From assembly GCA_900552985.1 (NCBI GenBank), contig USBP01000105.1, positions 1-5,949 of the forward strand: DNA of 5,949 nucleotides, written 5' to 3'. This document shows, one piece after another, positions 1 through 5,740 of this stretch (position 1 is its first letter; every line of letters starts with the position of its first letter). A program made the position numbers and the translations under genes. Source of the DNA: an uncultured Oscillospiraceae bacterium. GTDB lineage: Bacteria > Bacillota > Clostridia > Oscillospirales > Acutalibacteraceae. Under the pieces are notes generated by a model. The model did no database searches. It had not been told where the DNA came from and saw only the letters and a program-made list of their open reading frames with translations.

Positions 1-1030
1 TGCAGAAAGGTACGGAAGCGGTAAACTTCGGCGGATTGTCAATGATTCCAGCGCGGCAACAGAGACTTATCTGGCCCACCGGCTTCCGGATAAGGCGGGA
101 GCGATTGCGACGCCTGTCGGCCTGTTGGTCCTGCTGCTCGCCTTTGACTGGCGCCTGGGGGTTTTAAGCCTGATTCCTGTCCTGCTGGGATTTTTGATCA
201 TGATGAGAATGACCGGCAAAAACATGGAAGAAAAAATGACGGAGTATCAAAATTCCCTTTCTGATATGTCTAATGAAGCGGTGGAATATGTCAGGGGAAT
301 TCCGGTTGTAAAGACGTTTGGGCAGACCGTGTTTTCTTTTAAACGTTTTAAAGCGTCTATCGACAATTATGAAAAATGGGTGATCGCATATACAAAACAG
401 CTCCGTCTGCCTATGATGTTTTATATCACGGCAATCAACGGCGTATTTGCGTTTCTGATCGCTGGAGGAGTATTAGCCACCAGGAATGGCGTGACGAATG
501 AATTTCTACTCAATCTGATTTTTTATATCGTTGTTACTCCGGTAATCGGCACGACGCTGACAAAGATCATGTTTATGAGCGAGGACTCTATGATCGTGGA
601 GGATGCCATTAAACGAATCGACAGTCTGCTTTGCGAAACCGTGCTTCCATATGAGGCTGTCCCCAAGATGCCATCCGGGCACTCGGTCGCGCTGGAACAC
701 GTCAGTTACAGTTATGATGGCGTAAAAGATGCCCTAACGGATGTTTCTTTATCCATAGCGCAAGGACAGACGGTCGCCCTGGTAGGAGAATCAGGAGGAG
801 GAAAGACTACGCTTGCGAATCTTGTAGCACGGTTTTTTGATCCTCAAAATGGGCGCGTTTTGATTGGAAACACGGATATTCGCAGTATTCCGAAAGAAAT
901 TTTGATGGATCAGGTATCTTTTGTTTTCCAAAATAGCCATTTGATCAAAGCATCCATTCTCGAGAATGTACGTATGGCAAGACCGGAAGCGACAAGGGAA
1001 GATGTGCTGGAGGCGCTCAAAGCGGCGCTG
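1..1030 (+). pseudogene. ABC transporter permease/ATP-binding protein fragment, truncated at both ends
   Basis: This encodes the middle of an ABC exporter half-transporter with membrane and ATPase domains in one chain, normally about 580-600 residues. Numbering from the codon at base 2, hydrophobic segments lie near residues 35-70, 140-158 and 168-192. Between them is the conserved coupling stretch NEAVEYVRGIPVVKTFGQ, which recalls the IrtB/YbtQ-like siderophore-associated exporters. The nucleotide-binding domain starts near residue 225. Walker A, GESGGGKTT, is at 785-811 (residues 262-270) and the Q-loop glutamine, in FVFQNSHL, is codon 929-931 (residue 310). Normal family sequence continues through ENVRMARPEATREDVLEALKAA and then ends. 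The LSGGQ signature, Walker B, D-loop and H-loop are all missing, so this fragment could not hydrolyse ATP. Substrate is unknown; the siderophore suggestion is weak. Composition is lower in GC than the DNA that follows. Confidence 0.85.
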
Positions 1031-3520
1031 CGGCGAGAAAACTGTGCGGAGAGCTTTGGCGCACCCGGAGGCATCCATGCAGTGGATCTGCAAATGCACG
1101 GCGCGCGGGAGCTGCTGGCTTTGCAGACGGCGGCGCGTTATATTGCGCCGCCCGGCGCAGAGCGGATGGAACTGCCCGTTCTGCCCTTCCTCCCCGTCGC
1201 AGTGCGTCCGGTTTTGCCGGCGCAGCGGCAGGTAAAAATGGATTTGAGTGTTCGGCATGGCGGCTTTACGGAGCATGGATCGTTTGTGACAACGGAAAAA
1301 CCGGATACCCCATGGTGCCATGTGCTCGCCAATCCGGATTTTGGCACGCTGGCAGAGACAGGAGCGCTTGGCTGCACGTGGGCGGTCAACGCACGGGAGA
1401 ATAAGCTGACGCCCTGGTTTAACGATACCCGCACCGGAAATCGCGGGGAGCTGCTGCTGTTGCGCCTGAAAAATGCGGTTTATGACCTGGTGCAGGGGGC
1501 GCAGGCGGAATTTTCCGCCCAGGCAGCGCGCTGGCGGGGCCGGGCGGGTAAGGTGGAAACCTGCGTCACTGTAACCATACCGGAGACCGGTATGGCAAAA
1601 TACTGCGATGTAGAGCTCTGCAACAATGGAAAGGAGGAGGTCAGTGTGGAGATCGTCTATTATACGGAGCCAGTGCTCGGGGTAGACCGGCAAAACGCGC
1701 GTTTTATCAAATCGCGCTGGAGAGAGGGCGTGCTCAGCCTGCATTCCCCGTGGAATACGGCTGTGCCTGGCTATATGGCGCTGACCTGCGGAAACACAGC
1801 GGATGCTTTTTTCTGCTGCGGCCGGGCGGATTTTTGGCGCGGCAAATGGGAGGCCGGGCGGATGCTGCCGCTCGACGATCCCTGCGCAGCAGTAGGGCGC
1901 AGGCTGATCCTGCCGCCAAAACGCAGGGAGCGTGTGCGCTTTGTGCTCTCCTTCGCTGCGAAAGAGGAAGCGGCGTGTGCGCTTGTGCACCTTACCCCTA
2001 GGCAGAGGCCGCAAAGCTCGCTGTTGGTTGATACGCCGGATAAAGCGCTGAATCATATCATCAGCTCCTTTTTGCCCGCGCAGATTTTAAACAGCCGGAT
2101 TTATGGCCGCACGGCGTTTTATCAGTGCGGCGGGGCGTGGGGCTTTCGAGATCAGCTACAGGATGTCTGCTCCATGATCCTGCTCAAGCCGCAGTTGGCG
2201 CGCACGCACATTTTGCGGGCGGCGGCCTGCCAGTTCCCAGAGGGGGATGTGCTGCATTGGTGGCATCGCCTGCCTGGTAAAAACGGCCTGCGCGGGGTGC
2301 GCACACGCTACAGTGACGATCTGCTCTGGCTGCCCTACGTGACGTCGGAATATGTCAAACAGACGGGGGATCGCTCGCTGCTGCATTTAAAGCTCCCTTT
2401 CCTGGAAGGGGAGCCGCTGCGAGAGGGGGAGAAGGAGCGCTATTTTGCGCCCCGGGTATCCCGCGAGCGGGCGACGCTTTATGAGCATTGTGTGCGCGCG
2501 ATTGAGCATGCTGCGCGCTTTGGTGCGCACGGACTGCCCCTGATCGGCGGAGGGGATTGGAACGATGGCTTTAATTGTGTGGGTTCGCAGGGCAGGGGGG
2601 AAAGCGTTTGGCTTGCCCAGTTTATGGCGCTCACGCTGGATGGGATGCAGCCTCTTTGCCGGATGATGCAGGATGAGGCGGCGCTGGAGCGCTTTGGCCA
2701 GCGTGCGCAGGCTTTGCGGGCCGCCGTGGATGCCTCCGCGTGGGACGGGAAGTGGTACCGGCGTGCATTTTATGACGATGGCACTGCGATGGGCGCCAGG
2801 GGCGCCAGCGCCTGCGAGATTGACAGCCTGCCCCAATCCTTCGCCGCTCTATGCGAAATGCCGGATGAGGAACGCCGCCGGCTCGCGCTGGACAGTGCAT
2901 TAGAACACCTGGTGGATTGGGAGCATGGGCTGATCCGGCTTTTTACCCCGCCGTTTGTGGGAAAGGGCCCGTCGCCAGGCTATGTTGCTGCTTATCCGGC
3001 CGGCATACGGGAAAACGGCGGGCAATATACGCATGCAGCGGTGTGGCTTTGCATGGCGCTGCTACGGGAAGGACGTGTTGACGAAGGCTACGCGCTGCTC
3101 CGGCTTTTGAATCCCGCAGAGAAATGTACGCAGGAGAGCGCCGCTCATCGATACCTCCGGGAGCCCTATGCGATGGCCGGCGATGTATCCACAACAAAAG
3201 GAATCGAGGGCCGCGGCGGCTGGAGCCTGTATACGGGCGCGGCAGGCTGGTATTATCGCGCTGTGGTAGAGGAACTGCTCGGTATCCGCCTGCGGGAGGG
3301 AGTGCTCCATCTGGAGCCGCGCTTGCCCTCCGGCTGGCATGGATACAGCGCGACGCTGACGCTGGACGGGGCGGTAATTGCGCTGACGGTATCGGATACC
3401 GCGCCGTCGGGCCTTACCGTGGATGGAATACCGGCGGAAGGCTTTGTGCCGGATGGCTGTGAGCATCGTCTTGCTTTCGGCACAGGCGCCGCCCAGAACC
3501 ACTTTGACGGAAGAGAATAG
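2..3520 (+). CDS. In-frame chimeric ORF: truncated ABC exporter joined to GH94 phosphorylase C-terminal part (5' end outside window)
   Basis: One frame is open from base 2 to the TAG at 3518-3520, giving 1172 visible codons. An internal TTG at 125 could be mistaken for the start, but the frame upstream of it reads as good ABC-transporter membrane-domain sequence, so the true start lies before the window. Visible residues 1 to about 343 are an ABC transporter; from about 345 to the end the protein is a GH94-type phosphorylase. I know of no family with this architecture. The ABC part is cut inside its ATPase domain and the phosphorylase part lacks its upstream region. Base composition changes at the same point. 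I therefore read this as two gene fragments joined in frame, by assembly error or rearrangement, and describe the halves separately. A gene caller would report one protein here. Confidence 0.85.
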   Translation, partial: AERYGSGKLRRIVNDSSAATETYLAHRLPDKAGAIATPVGLLVLLLAFDWRLGVLSLIPVLLGFLIMMRMTGKNMEEKMTEYQNSLSDMSNEAVEYVRGIPVVKTFGQTVFSFKRFKASIDNYEKWVIAYTKQLRLPMMFYITAINGVFAFLIAGGVLATRNGVTNEFLLNLIFYIVVTPVIGTTLTKIMFMSEDSMIVEDAIKRIDSLLCETVLPYEAVPKMPSGHSVALEHVSYSYDGVKDALTDVSLSIAQGQTVALVGESGGGKTTLANLVARFFDPQNGRVLIGNTDIRSIPKEILMDQVSFVFQNSHLIKASILENVRMARPEATREDVLEALKAALRRENCAESFGAPGGIHAVDLQMHGARELLALQTAARYIAPPGAERMELPVLPFLPVAVRPVLPAQRQVKMDLSVRHGGFTEHGSFVTTEKPDTPWCHVLANPDFGTLAETGALGCTWAVNARENKLTPWFNDTRTGNRGELLLLRLKNAVYDLVQGAQAEFSAQAARWRGRAGKVETCVTVTIPETGMAKYCDVELCNNGKEEVSVEIVYYTEPVLGVDRQNARFIKSRWREGVLSLHSPWNTAVPGYMALTCGNTADAFFCCGRADFWRGKWEAGRMLPLDDPCAAVGRRLILPPKRRERVRFVLSFAAKEEAACALVHLTPRQRPQSSLLVDTPDKALNHIISSFLPAQILNSRIYGRTAFYQCGGAWGFRDQLQDVCSMILLKPQLARTHILRAAACQFPEGDVLHWWHRLPGKNGLRGVRTRYSDDLLWLPYVTSEYVKQTGDRSLLHLKLPFLEGEPLREGEKERYFAPRVSRERATLYEHCVRAIEHAARFGAHGLPLIGGGDWNDGFNCVGSQGRGESVWLAQFMALTLDGMQPLCRMMQDEAALERFGQRAQALRAAVDASAWDGKWYRRAFYDDGTAMGARGASACEIDSLPQSFAALCEMPDEERRRLALDSALEHLVDWEHGLIRLFTPPFVGKGPSPGYVAAYPAGIRENGGQYTHAAVWLCMALLREGRVDEGYALLRLLNPAEKCTQESAAHRYLREPYAMAGDVSTTKGIEGRGGWSLYTGAAGWYYRAVVEELLGIRLREGVLHLEPRLPSGWHGYSATLTLDGAVIALTVSDTAPSGLTVDGIPAEGFVPDGCEHRLAFGTGAAQNHFDGRE
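1005..1040 (+). other. Junction 1: ABC transporter sequence switches to GH94 phosphorylase sequence
   Basis: Upstream codons read as typical ABC ATPase sequence (TREDVLEALKAA). Within a few codons downstream (LRRENCAESFGAPGG) the similarity is lost, and by about 1256 the protein is clearly a GH94 phosphorylase. The exact breakpoint cannot be fixed by eye; the codons for EALKAAL could belong to either side. GC content rises across the point. No insertion-sequence ends or target duplications are visible. Confidence 0.75.
1031..3520 (+). CDS. GH94 (former GT36) phosphorylase domain of cyclic beta-1,2-glucan synthase (NdvB)-like protein, 5'-truncated
   Basis: About 828 residues matching the C-terminal GH94 part of NdvB-type cyclic beta-1,2-glucan synthases. 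Related stand-alone 1,2-beta-oligoglucan phosphorylases cleave beta-glucosidic bonds with phosphate to give glucose 1-phosphate. A beta-sandwich region starts near HGGFTEHG (1256) and includes NARENKLTPW from 1388. The (alpha/alpha)6 barrel has FYQCGGAWGFRDQLQD (2117-2164), EGDVLHWWH, RTRYSDDLLWLPY, GGGDWNDGFN (2546-2575), YPAGIRENGGQYTHAAVW (2993-3046) and GRGGWSLYTGAAGW (from 3209). The DWND motif (2555-2566) is where the GH94 catalytic acid lies. A small C-terminal beta domain follows. No break is seen inside. The missing 5' part would in NdvB include the glycosyltransferase (GT84) and membrane segments, so synthase versus stand-alone phosphorylase cannot be decided. In NdvB this domain is linked to control of glucan chain length. 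Confidence 0.85.
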   Translation, partial: RRENCAESFGAPGGIHAVDLQMHGARELLALQTAARYIAPPGAERMELPVLPFLPVAVRPVLPAQRQVKMDLSVRHGGFTEHGSFVTTEKPDTPWCHVLANPDFGTLAETGALGCTWAVNARENKLTPWFNDTRTGNRGELLLLRLKNAVYDLVQGAQAEFSAQAARWRGRAGKVETCVTVTIPETGMAKYCDVELCNNGKEEVSVEIVYYTEPVLGVDRQNARFIKSRWREGVLSLHSPWNTAVPGYMALTCGNTADAFFCCGRADFWRGKWEAGRMLPLDDPCAAVGRRLILPPKRRERVRFVLSFAAKEEAACALVHLTPRQRPQSSLLVDTPDKALNHIISSFLPAQILNSRIYGRTAFYQCGGAWGFRDQLQDVCSMILLKPQLARTHILRAAACQFPEGDVLHWWHRLPGKNGLRGVRTRYSDDLLWLPYVTSEYVKQTGDRSLLHLKLPFLEGEPLREGEKERYFAPRVSRERATLYEHCVRAIEHAARFGAHGLPLIGGGDWNDGFNCVGSQGRGESVWLAQFMALTLDGMQPLCRMMQDEAALERFGQRAQALRAAVDASAWDGKWYRRAFYDDGTAMGARGASACEIDSLPQSFAALCEMPDEERRRLALDSALEHLVDWEHGLIRLFTPPFVGKGPSPGYVAAYPAGIRENGGQYTHAAVWLCMALLREGRVDEGYALLRLLNPAEKCTQESAAHRYLREPYAMAGDVSTTKGIEGRGGWSLYTGAAGWYYRAVVEELLGIRLREGVLHLEPRLPSGWHGYSATLTLDGAVIALTVSDTAPSGLTVDGIPAEGFVPDGCEHRLAFGTGAAQNHFDGRE

Positions 3521-3532
3521 AGATGGTATAAT
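3504..3532 (+). promoter_or_regulatory. Strong sigma-70/sigma-A type promoter with extended -10
   Basis: The -35 box TTGACG (3504-3509; 5 of 6 consensus) is followed by a 17-base spacer and a perfect TATAAT (3527-3532). The bases TGG directly before the -10 give a TGn extended -10. The -35 lies inside the last codons of the phosphorylase gene and the -10 just after its stop. Transcription would start near 3538-3541 and run into the M16 gene pair, leaving a leader of about 225 nt. It is the best promoter match I see in the window. Confidence 0.75.
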
Positions 3533-3551
3533 GGACAGCAGACTTTGGATA

Positions 3552-3740
3552 TTGGATTTTAGATGTGGCCGCTGGCAGGCGCTGCATGATAGAGAATGGC
3601 AGGGAACGATTGAAGGGCGAGAGGGAGAACTTTCCGCTCGGTCGCTCTGTGGCGGAGGTGAAAAAGTTTTCCGCATCTGTAGTCTGCGATCTGTAGTCTG
3701 TAACTTGCAAAATCCAAAAGCTAATTTCACAATCTAAAAT
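3552..3740. repeat. Imperfect inverted repeats bounding the intergenic stretch
   Basis: ATTTTAGAT at 3556-3564 is the exact inverse complement of ATCTAAAAT at 3732-3740, and the match extends imperfectly on both sides. TTGGATTTT at 3552-3560 is the inverse complement of AAAATCCAA at 3709-3717. The two pairings share the same left arm, so they are mutually exclusive in RNA. The arms are short and AT-rich, so chance is possible, but two 9-base matches at opposite ends of one intergenic region suggest a MITE-like or dispersed repeat. No flanking target-site duplication was found. Confidence 0.4.
3675..3700 (+). repeat. Tandem repeat, two 12-base copies with a 14-base period
   Basis: ATCTGTAGTCTG occurs at 3675-3686 and again at 3689-3700, perfectly conserved and separated by two bases (CG). 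It lies in the untranslated stretch before the M16 genes. It could be a direct-repeat operator, a slipped-strand duplication, or part of a dispersed intergenic repeat. The function is unknown. Confidence 0.75.
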
Positions 3741-3750
3741 TCAGCTTCCG

Positions 3751-3756
3751 AAAGGA
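3751..3756 (+). promoter_or_regulatory. Ribosome binding site that selects the ATG at 3765
   Basis: AAAGGA at 3751-3756 sits 8 bases before the ATG at 3765, normal Shine-Dalgarno spacing. The in-frame ATG at 3756 overlaps this motif and so has no usable ribosome site, which is why the gene is started at 3765, three codons later. Confidence 0.65.
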
Positions 3757-3764
3757 TGAATCAG

Positions 3765-5054
3765 ATGAACGAACCTGTAGCGTTTACCGCTCTCGCGCCA
3801 GGTGTGCGCCTGTGTACGGTGCGTGCGGAGCAGTTCAAAACCTGCCGCATTTCCGTGTCGGCTGCGGTTCCGCTGCGCGCGGAGACAGCGGCGGCCAACG
3901 CGATGCTGCCCTTTTTGCTGCACCGCTGCTGCGAGAAATATCCGGATTTTTCCACCATGAACCAAAGGCTTGCCGAGGCCTACGGCGCACGGGTATCCGC
4001 CGGGGTGGAAAAGGTGGGCGAGGCGCAGGTGCTGCGCCTGAGCCTGACCTGCATTGCCGACCGCTTTGCCCTGGACGATAAAGGCGTGGTCAGCGGCTGC
4101 GTCGGGCTGCTATGCGAGCTGCTGTTCCATCCGCATGTGGAGGGAGGCGCTTTTGCCGCACAGGATGTGGAGCGGGAAAAGCGGCTGATGCTGGAGCGCA
4201 TTGAAAACGAGCGCAACGATAAGCGTATTTATGCGCTCAGGCGCTGCGAGGCTGTTATGTGCGAAAACGAGGCCTACGGGGTGAACCGCTACGGCACGCG
4301 GGAGCAGGTGGAGCGGTTGACACCGCAGGCATTGTATCAGGCCTGGAGGACGTTGCTGGCAAGTGGGCGCATTCAATTCAATTTTGTCGGCGATTCCGAT
4401 GGGAGGGAGCTGGAGCGGCTGCTCAAAAAGGAGCTTGCCGCAATCGACCGGTCGGCGTATGCGCCGGATACGCTGAAAACGCAGATCATCCCGCGCGCAG
4501 ACAGCCCACGCCGGGTAGTGGAACGGTTGCCCGTCCAGCAGGGTAAGCTGGTGATGGGATACCGGATGGGATATGCGGCAACGCCGGAGGATATTTCCGC
4601 TGTCAGCGTGATGGTAAATATCCTCGGCGGGAGCCCGCAGTCGCTGCTCTTCCAGAATGTGCGGGAAAAGCTGAGCCTGTGCTATTACTGCTCTGCAAGG
4701 CTGTTCCGTCAGAAGGGCATCATGATGGTGCAGAGCGGCGTAGAGTTTGAAAACGCCGAGCAAACGGTTCAGGAGATCGGCCGGCAGTTGGACGCTGTGC
4801 GGCAAGGCGCTTTCACGCAGGAGGACTTTGACGCCGCTGTGAAAAGCCTGGCGGATGATTATGAGCGCGTCGGCGGCACGCCGGAGGAGCTGGACGACTG
4901 GTACGCCTTCCGTCTGCTGGAGGAGGAGCCCGCCGCGCCGGAAAAGCTCGCGCAGGGCATCCGTCAGACGACGCGCGAGCAGGCAGTCGCCGCGGCGCAA
5001 AAGGTTACGCTGGATACGGTTTATCAATTGATGGGGGAGGAGGCGAAGGCATGA
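3765..5054 (+). CDS. ymfF: M16 family peptidase-like protein, YmfF (YfmF) type, lacking the zinc-binding motif
   Basis: A 429-residue protein, a normal length for the family. It is the non-catalytic member of an M16 (pitrilysin/insulinase fold) pair. Where active members have HxxEH it has LHRCCEK (residues 52-58), which cannot form that zinc site. Two repeated M16 folds are visible: an N-terminal half with LPFLLHRCCEKYPDFSTMNQ and AYGARVSAGVEKVGE, and a C-terminal half with QGKLVMGYRMG (from about residue 259) and NVREKLSLCYY (arginine at residue 300), the region that completes the active site in M16B dimers. It probably pairs with the product of the next gene, which overlaps it by 4 bases. 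In databases this family is associated with 5-aminopentanol modification of elongation factor P, a link resting mainly on gene neighbourhood. No signal peptide is seen, so it is likely cytosolic. Confidence is high for the family, moderate for the pathway. Confidence 0.88.
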   Translation: MNEPVAFTALAPGVRLCTVRAEQFKTCRISVSAAVPLRAETAAANAMLPFLLHRCCEKYPDFSTMNQRLAEAYGARVSAGVEKVGEAQVLRLSLTCIADRFALDDKGVVSGCVGLLCELLFHPHVEGGAFAAQDVEREKRLMLERIENERNDKRIYALRRCEAVMCENEAYGVNRYGTREQVERLTPQALYQAWRTLLASGRIQFNFVGDSDGRELERLLKKELAAIDRSAYAPDTLKTQIIPRADSPRRVVERLPVQQGKLVMGYRMGYAATPEDISAVSVMVNILGGSPQSLLFQNVREKLSLCYYCSARLFRQKGIMMVQSGVEFENAEQTVQEIGRQLDAVRQGAFTQEDFDAAVKSLADDYERVGGTPEELDDWYAFRLLEEEPAAPEKLAQGIRQTTREQAVAAAQKVTLDTVYQLMGEEAKA

Positions 5055-5740
5055 ACGAGATCGTCAGGGAGATCCATTCCGATCTGCTGCGGGACAGCTA
5101 TTATAGAATCGAGCATCCGTCGGGGCTTACTATCCTTGTGATGCCGAAGCAGGGGTATTCCTCCGCCTATGCGCTGTTCGGCACAAAATACGGCTCGATT
5201 GATACGCGCTTTAAGCGCAGCGATGAAGCGGATTTCACCGAGGTGCCGGAGGGAATCGCACATTTTCTCGAGCATAAGCTGTTTGAAAGCGAAGATTTGG
5301 ACGCATTTGCCCGCTATGCGAAAACGGGCGCTTCCGCCAACGCTTATACGTCGTTTGAGCGCACGTGCTACCTGTTCTCCTGCGCGGGCGATTTCAGGGC
5401 GTCTCTGGAGATATTGCTTGACTTTGTGCAGTCCCCCTATTTTACGGAACAAACCGTGCAGAAGGAGCAGGGGATCATCGGGCAGGAAATTCGGATGTAT
5501 CAGGATGAGCCGAACTGGCAGGTAATGTTCAATTGCCTGCGGGCGCTTTACCGGGTGCATCCCGTTCGCATTGACATCGCGGGTACGATCGACTCCATCT
5601 CTCACATCACGGCCGAGCTTTTATACCGCTGCTACCGCACCTTCTACAATTTGCATAATATGGCGCTTGCCGTGGCGGGTAACGTGACGGTGGACGAGGT
5701 GCTTGAGACGGCGCTTATACATGGGGAGGATAAGGCATGA
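5051..5740 (+). CDS. ymfH: M16 family zinc peptidase, YmfH (YfmH) type, truncated to its N-terminal half by a chimeric junction
   Basis: Translation starts at the ATG that overlaps the previous stop (ATGA), behind a strong site GGGGGAGGAGG at 5033-5043. The zinc motif HFLEH is at 5261-5275 (His71, Glu74, His75). The third metal ligand is probably Glu146 in [10 protein letters not shown], about 70 residues further on, as expected for M16. It is therefore the catalytic partner of the preceding inactive protein. Only 229 residues are present against about 420-430 in the family. Good M16 sequence runs to [17 protein letters not shown]; the last residues, [10 protein letters not shown], do not continue the fold and resemble the C-terminus of Lon protease. 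The C-terminal M16 half, which supplies the conserved Arg/Tyr region, is missing, so this version is probably inactive. The stop overlaps the engB start. Confidence 0.85.
   Translation: MNEIVREIHSDLLRDSYYRIEHPSGLTILVMPKQGYSSAYALFGTKYGSIDTRFKRSDEADFTEVPEGIAHFLEHKLFESEDLDAFARYAKTGASANAYTSFERTCYLFSCAGDFRASLEILLDFVQSPYFTEQTVQKEQGIIGQEIRMYQDEPNWQVMFNCLRALYRVHPVRIDIAGTIDSISHITAELLYRCYRTFYNLHNMALAVAGNVTVDEVLETALIHGEDKA
5687..5720 (+). other. Junction 2: M16 peptidase switches to probable lon 3' end
   Basis: The M16 frame reads VTVDEVLE up to about 5707, where the family would continue into its second half. Instead it reads [10 protein letters not shown] and stops on ATGA at engB. A Lon C-terminus of the type xDEVLxxAL is expected directly upstream of engB in many Firmicutes, so DEVLETAL may belong to both genes and hide the breakpoint. 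GC content falls sharply after this point. The Lon assignment comes from memory of family tails and rests on about 12 residues. Confidence 0.6.

Larger units (their letters stand above)
3533..3764 (+). other. Long leader/intergenic stretch with repeat-like structure, no convincing gene
   Basis: This stretch separates the phosphorylase stop from the M16 start codon. It has AT-rich ends and a purine-rich, GC-richer centre. Short ORFs cross it, but none has a ribosome site and family-like sequence; the one starting at 3531 overlaps the -10 box. It contains a tandem repeat, two imperfect inverted-repeat pairings between its ends, and a weak internal hairpin: AACTTT and CCGC at 3628-3637 against GCGG at 3652-3655 and AAAGTT at 3663-3668, with a bulge. 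No clear T-run terminator follows the hairpin. I recognise no riboswitch class. The stretch could be an untranslated leader, a dispersed intergenic repeat, or both. Confidence 0.5.

Noticed and set aside
125..130. TTG at 125 as the start of the first gene
   Set aside because: The frame is open back to base 2, and the upstream residues (KLRRIVNDSSAATETYLAHR) are normal ABC-transporter sequence. The start is outside the window.
791..2056. Long minus-strand ORF opposite the ABC and GH94 fragments (421 codons)
   Set aside because: It lies opposite well-supported coding sequence, crosses junction 1, and its translation is rich in Arg, His and Pro with no recognisable motif, as expected of an antisense shadow.
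1..3520. A new type of ABC transporter-phosphorylase fusion coupling sugar export and phosphorolysis
   Set aside because: The join deletes LSGGQ and Walker B, so the transporter part cannot work, and the composition shift points to two DNA sources.
3628..3668. Hairpin as a rho-independent terminator for the phosphorylase gene
   Set aside because: The stem is bulged and short, and only four T residues follow within the arm. It also lies downstream of the promoter for the next genes, where termination would block them.
3531..3737. Small 68-residue ORF starting at ATG 3531 in the intergenic region
   Set aside because: Its start codon overlaps the -10 box, it lacks a ribosome site, and its sequence follows the repeat structure rather than any protein family.
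4110..5027. Minus-strand ORF of 305 codons opposite the first M16 gene
   Set aside because: It is fully antisense to a clear M16 gene in GC-rich DNA, with no recognisable domain and no credible upstream ribosome site.
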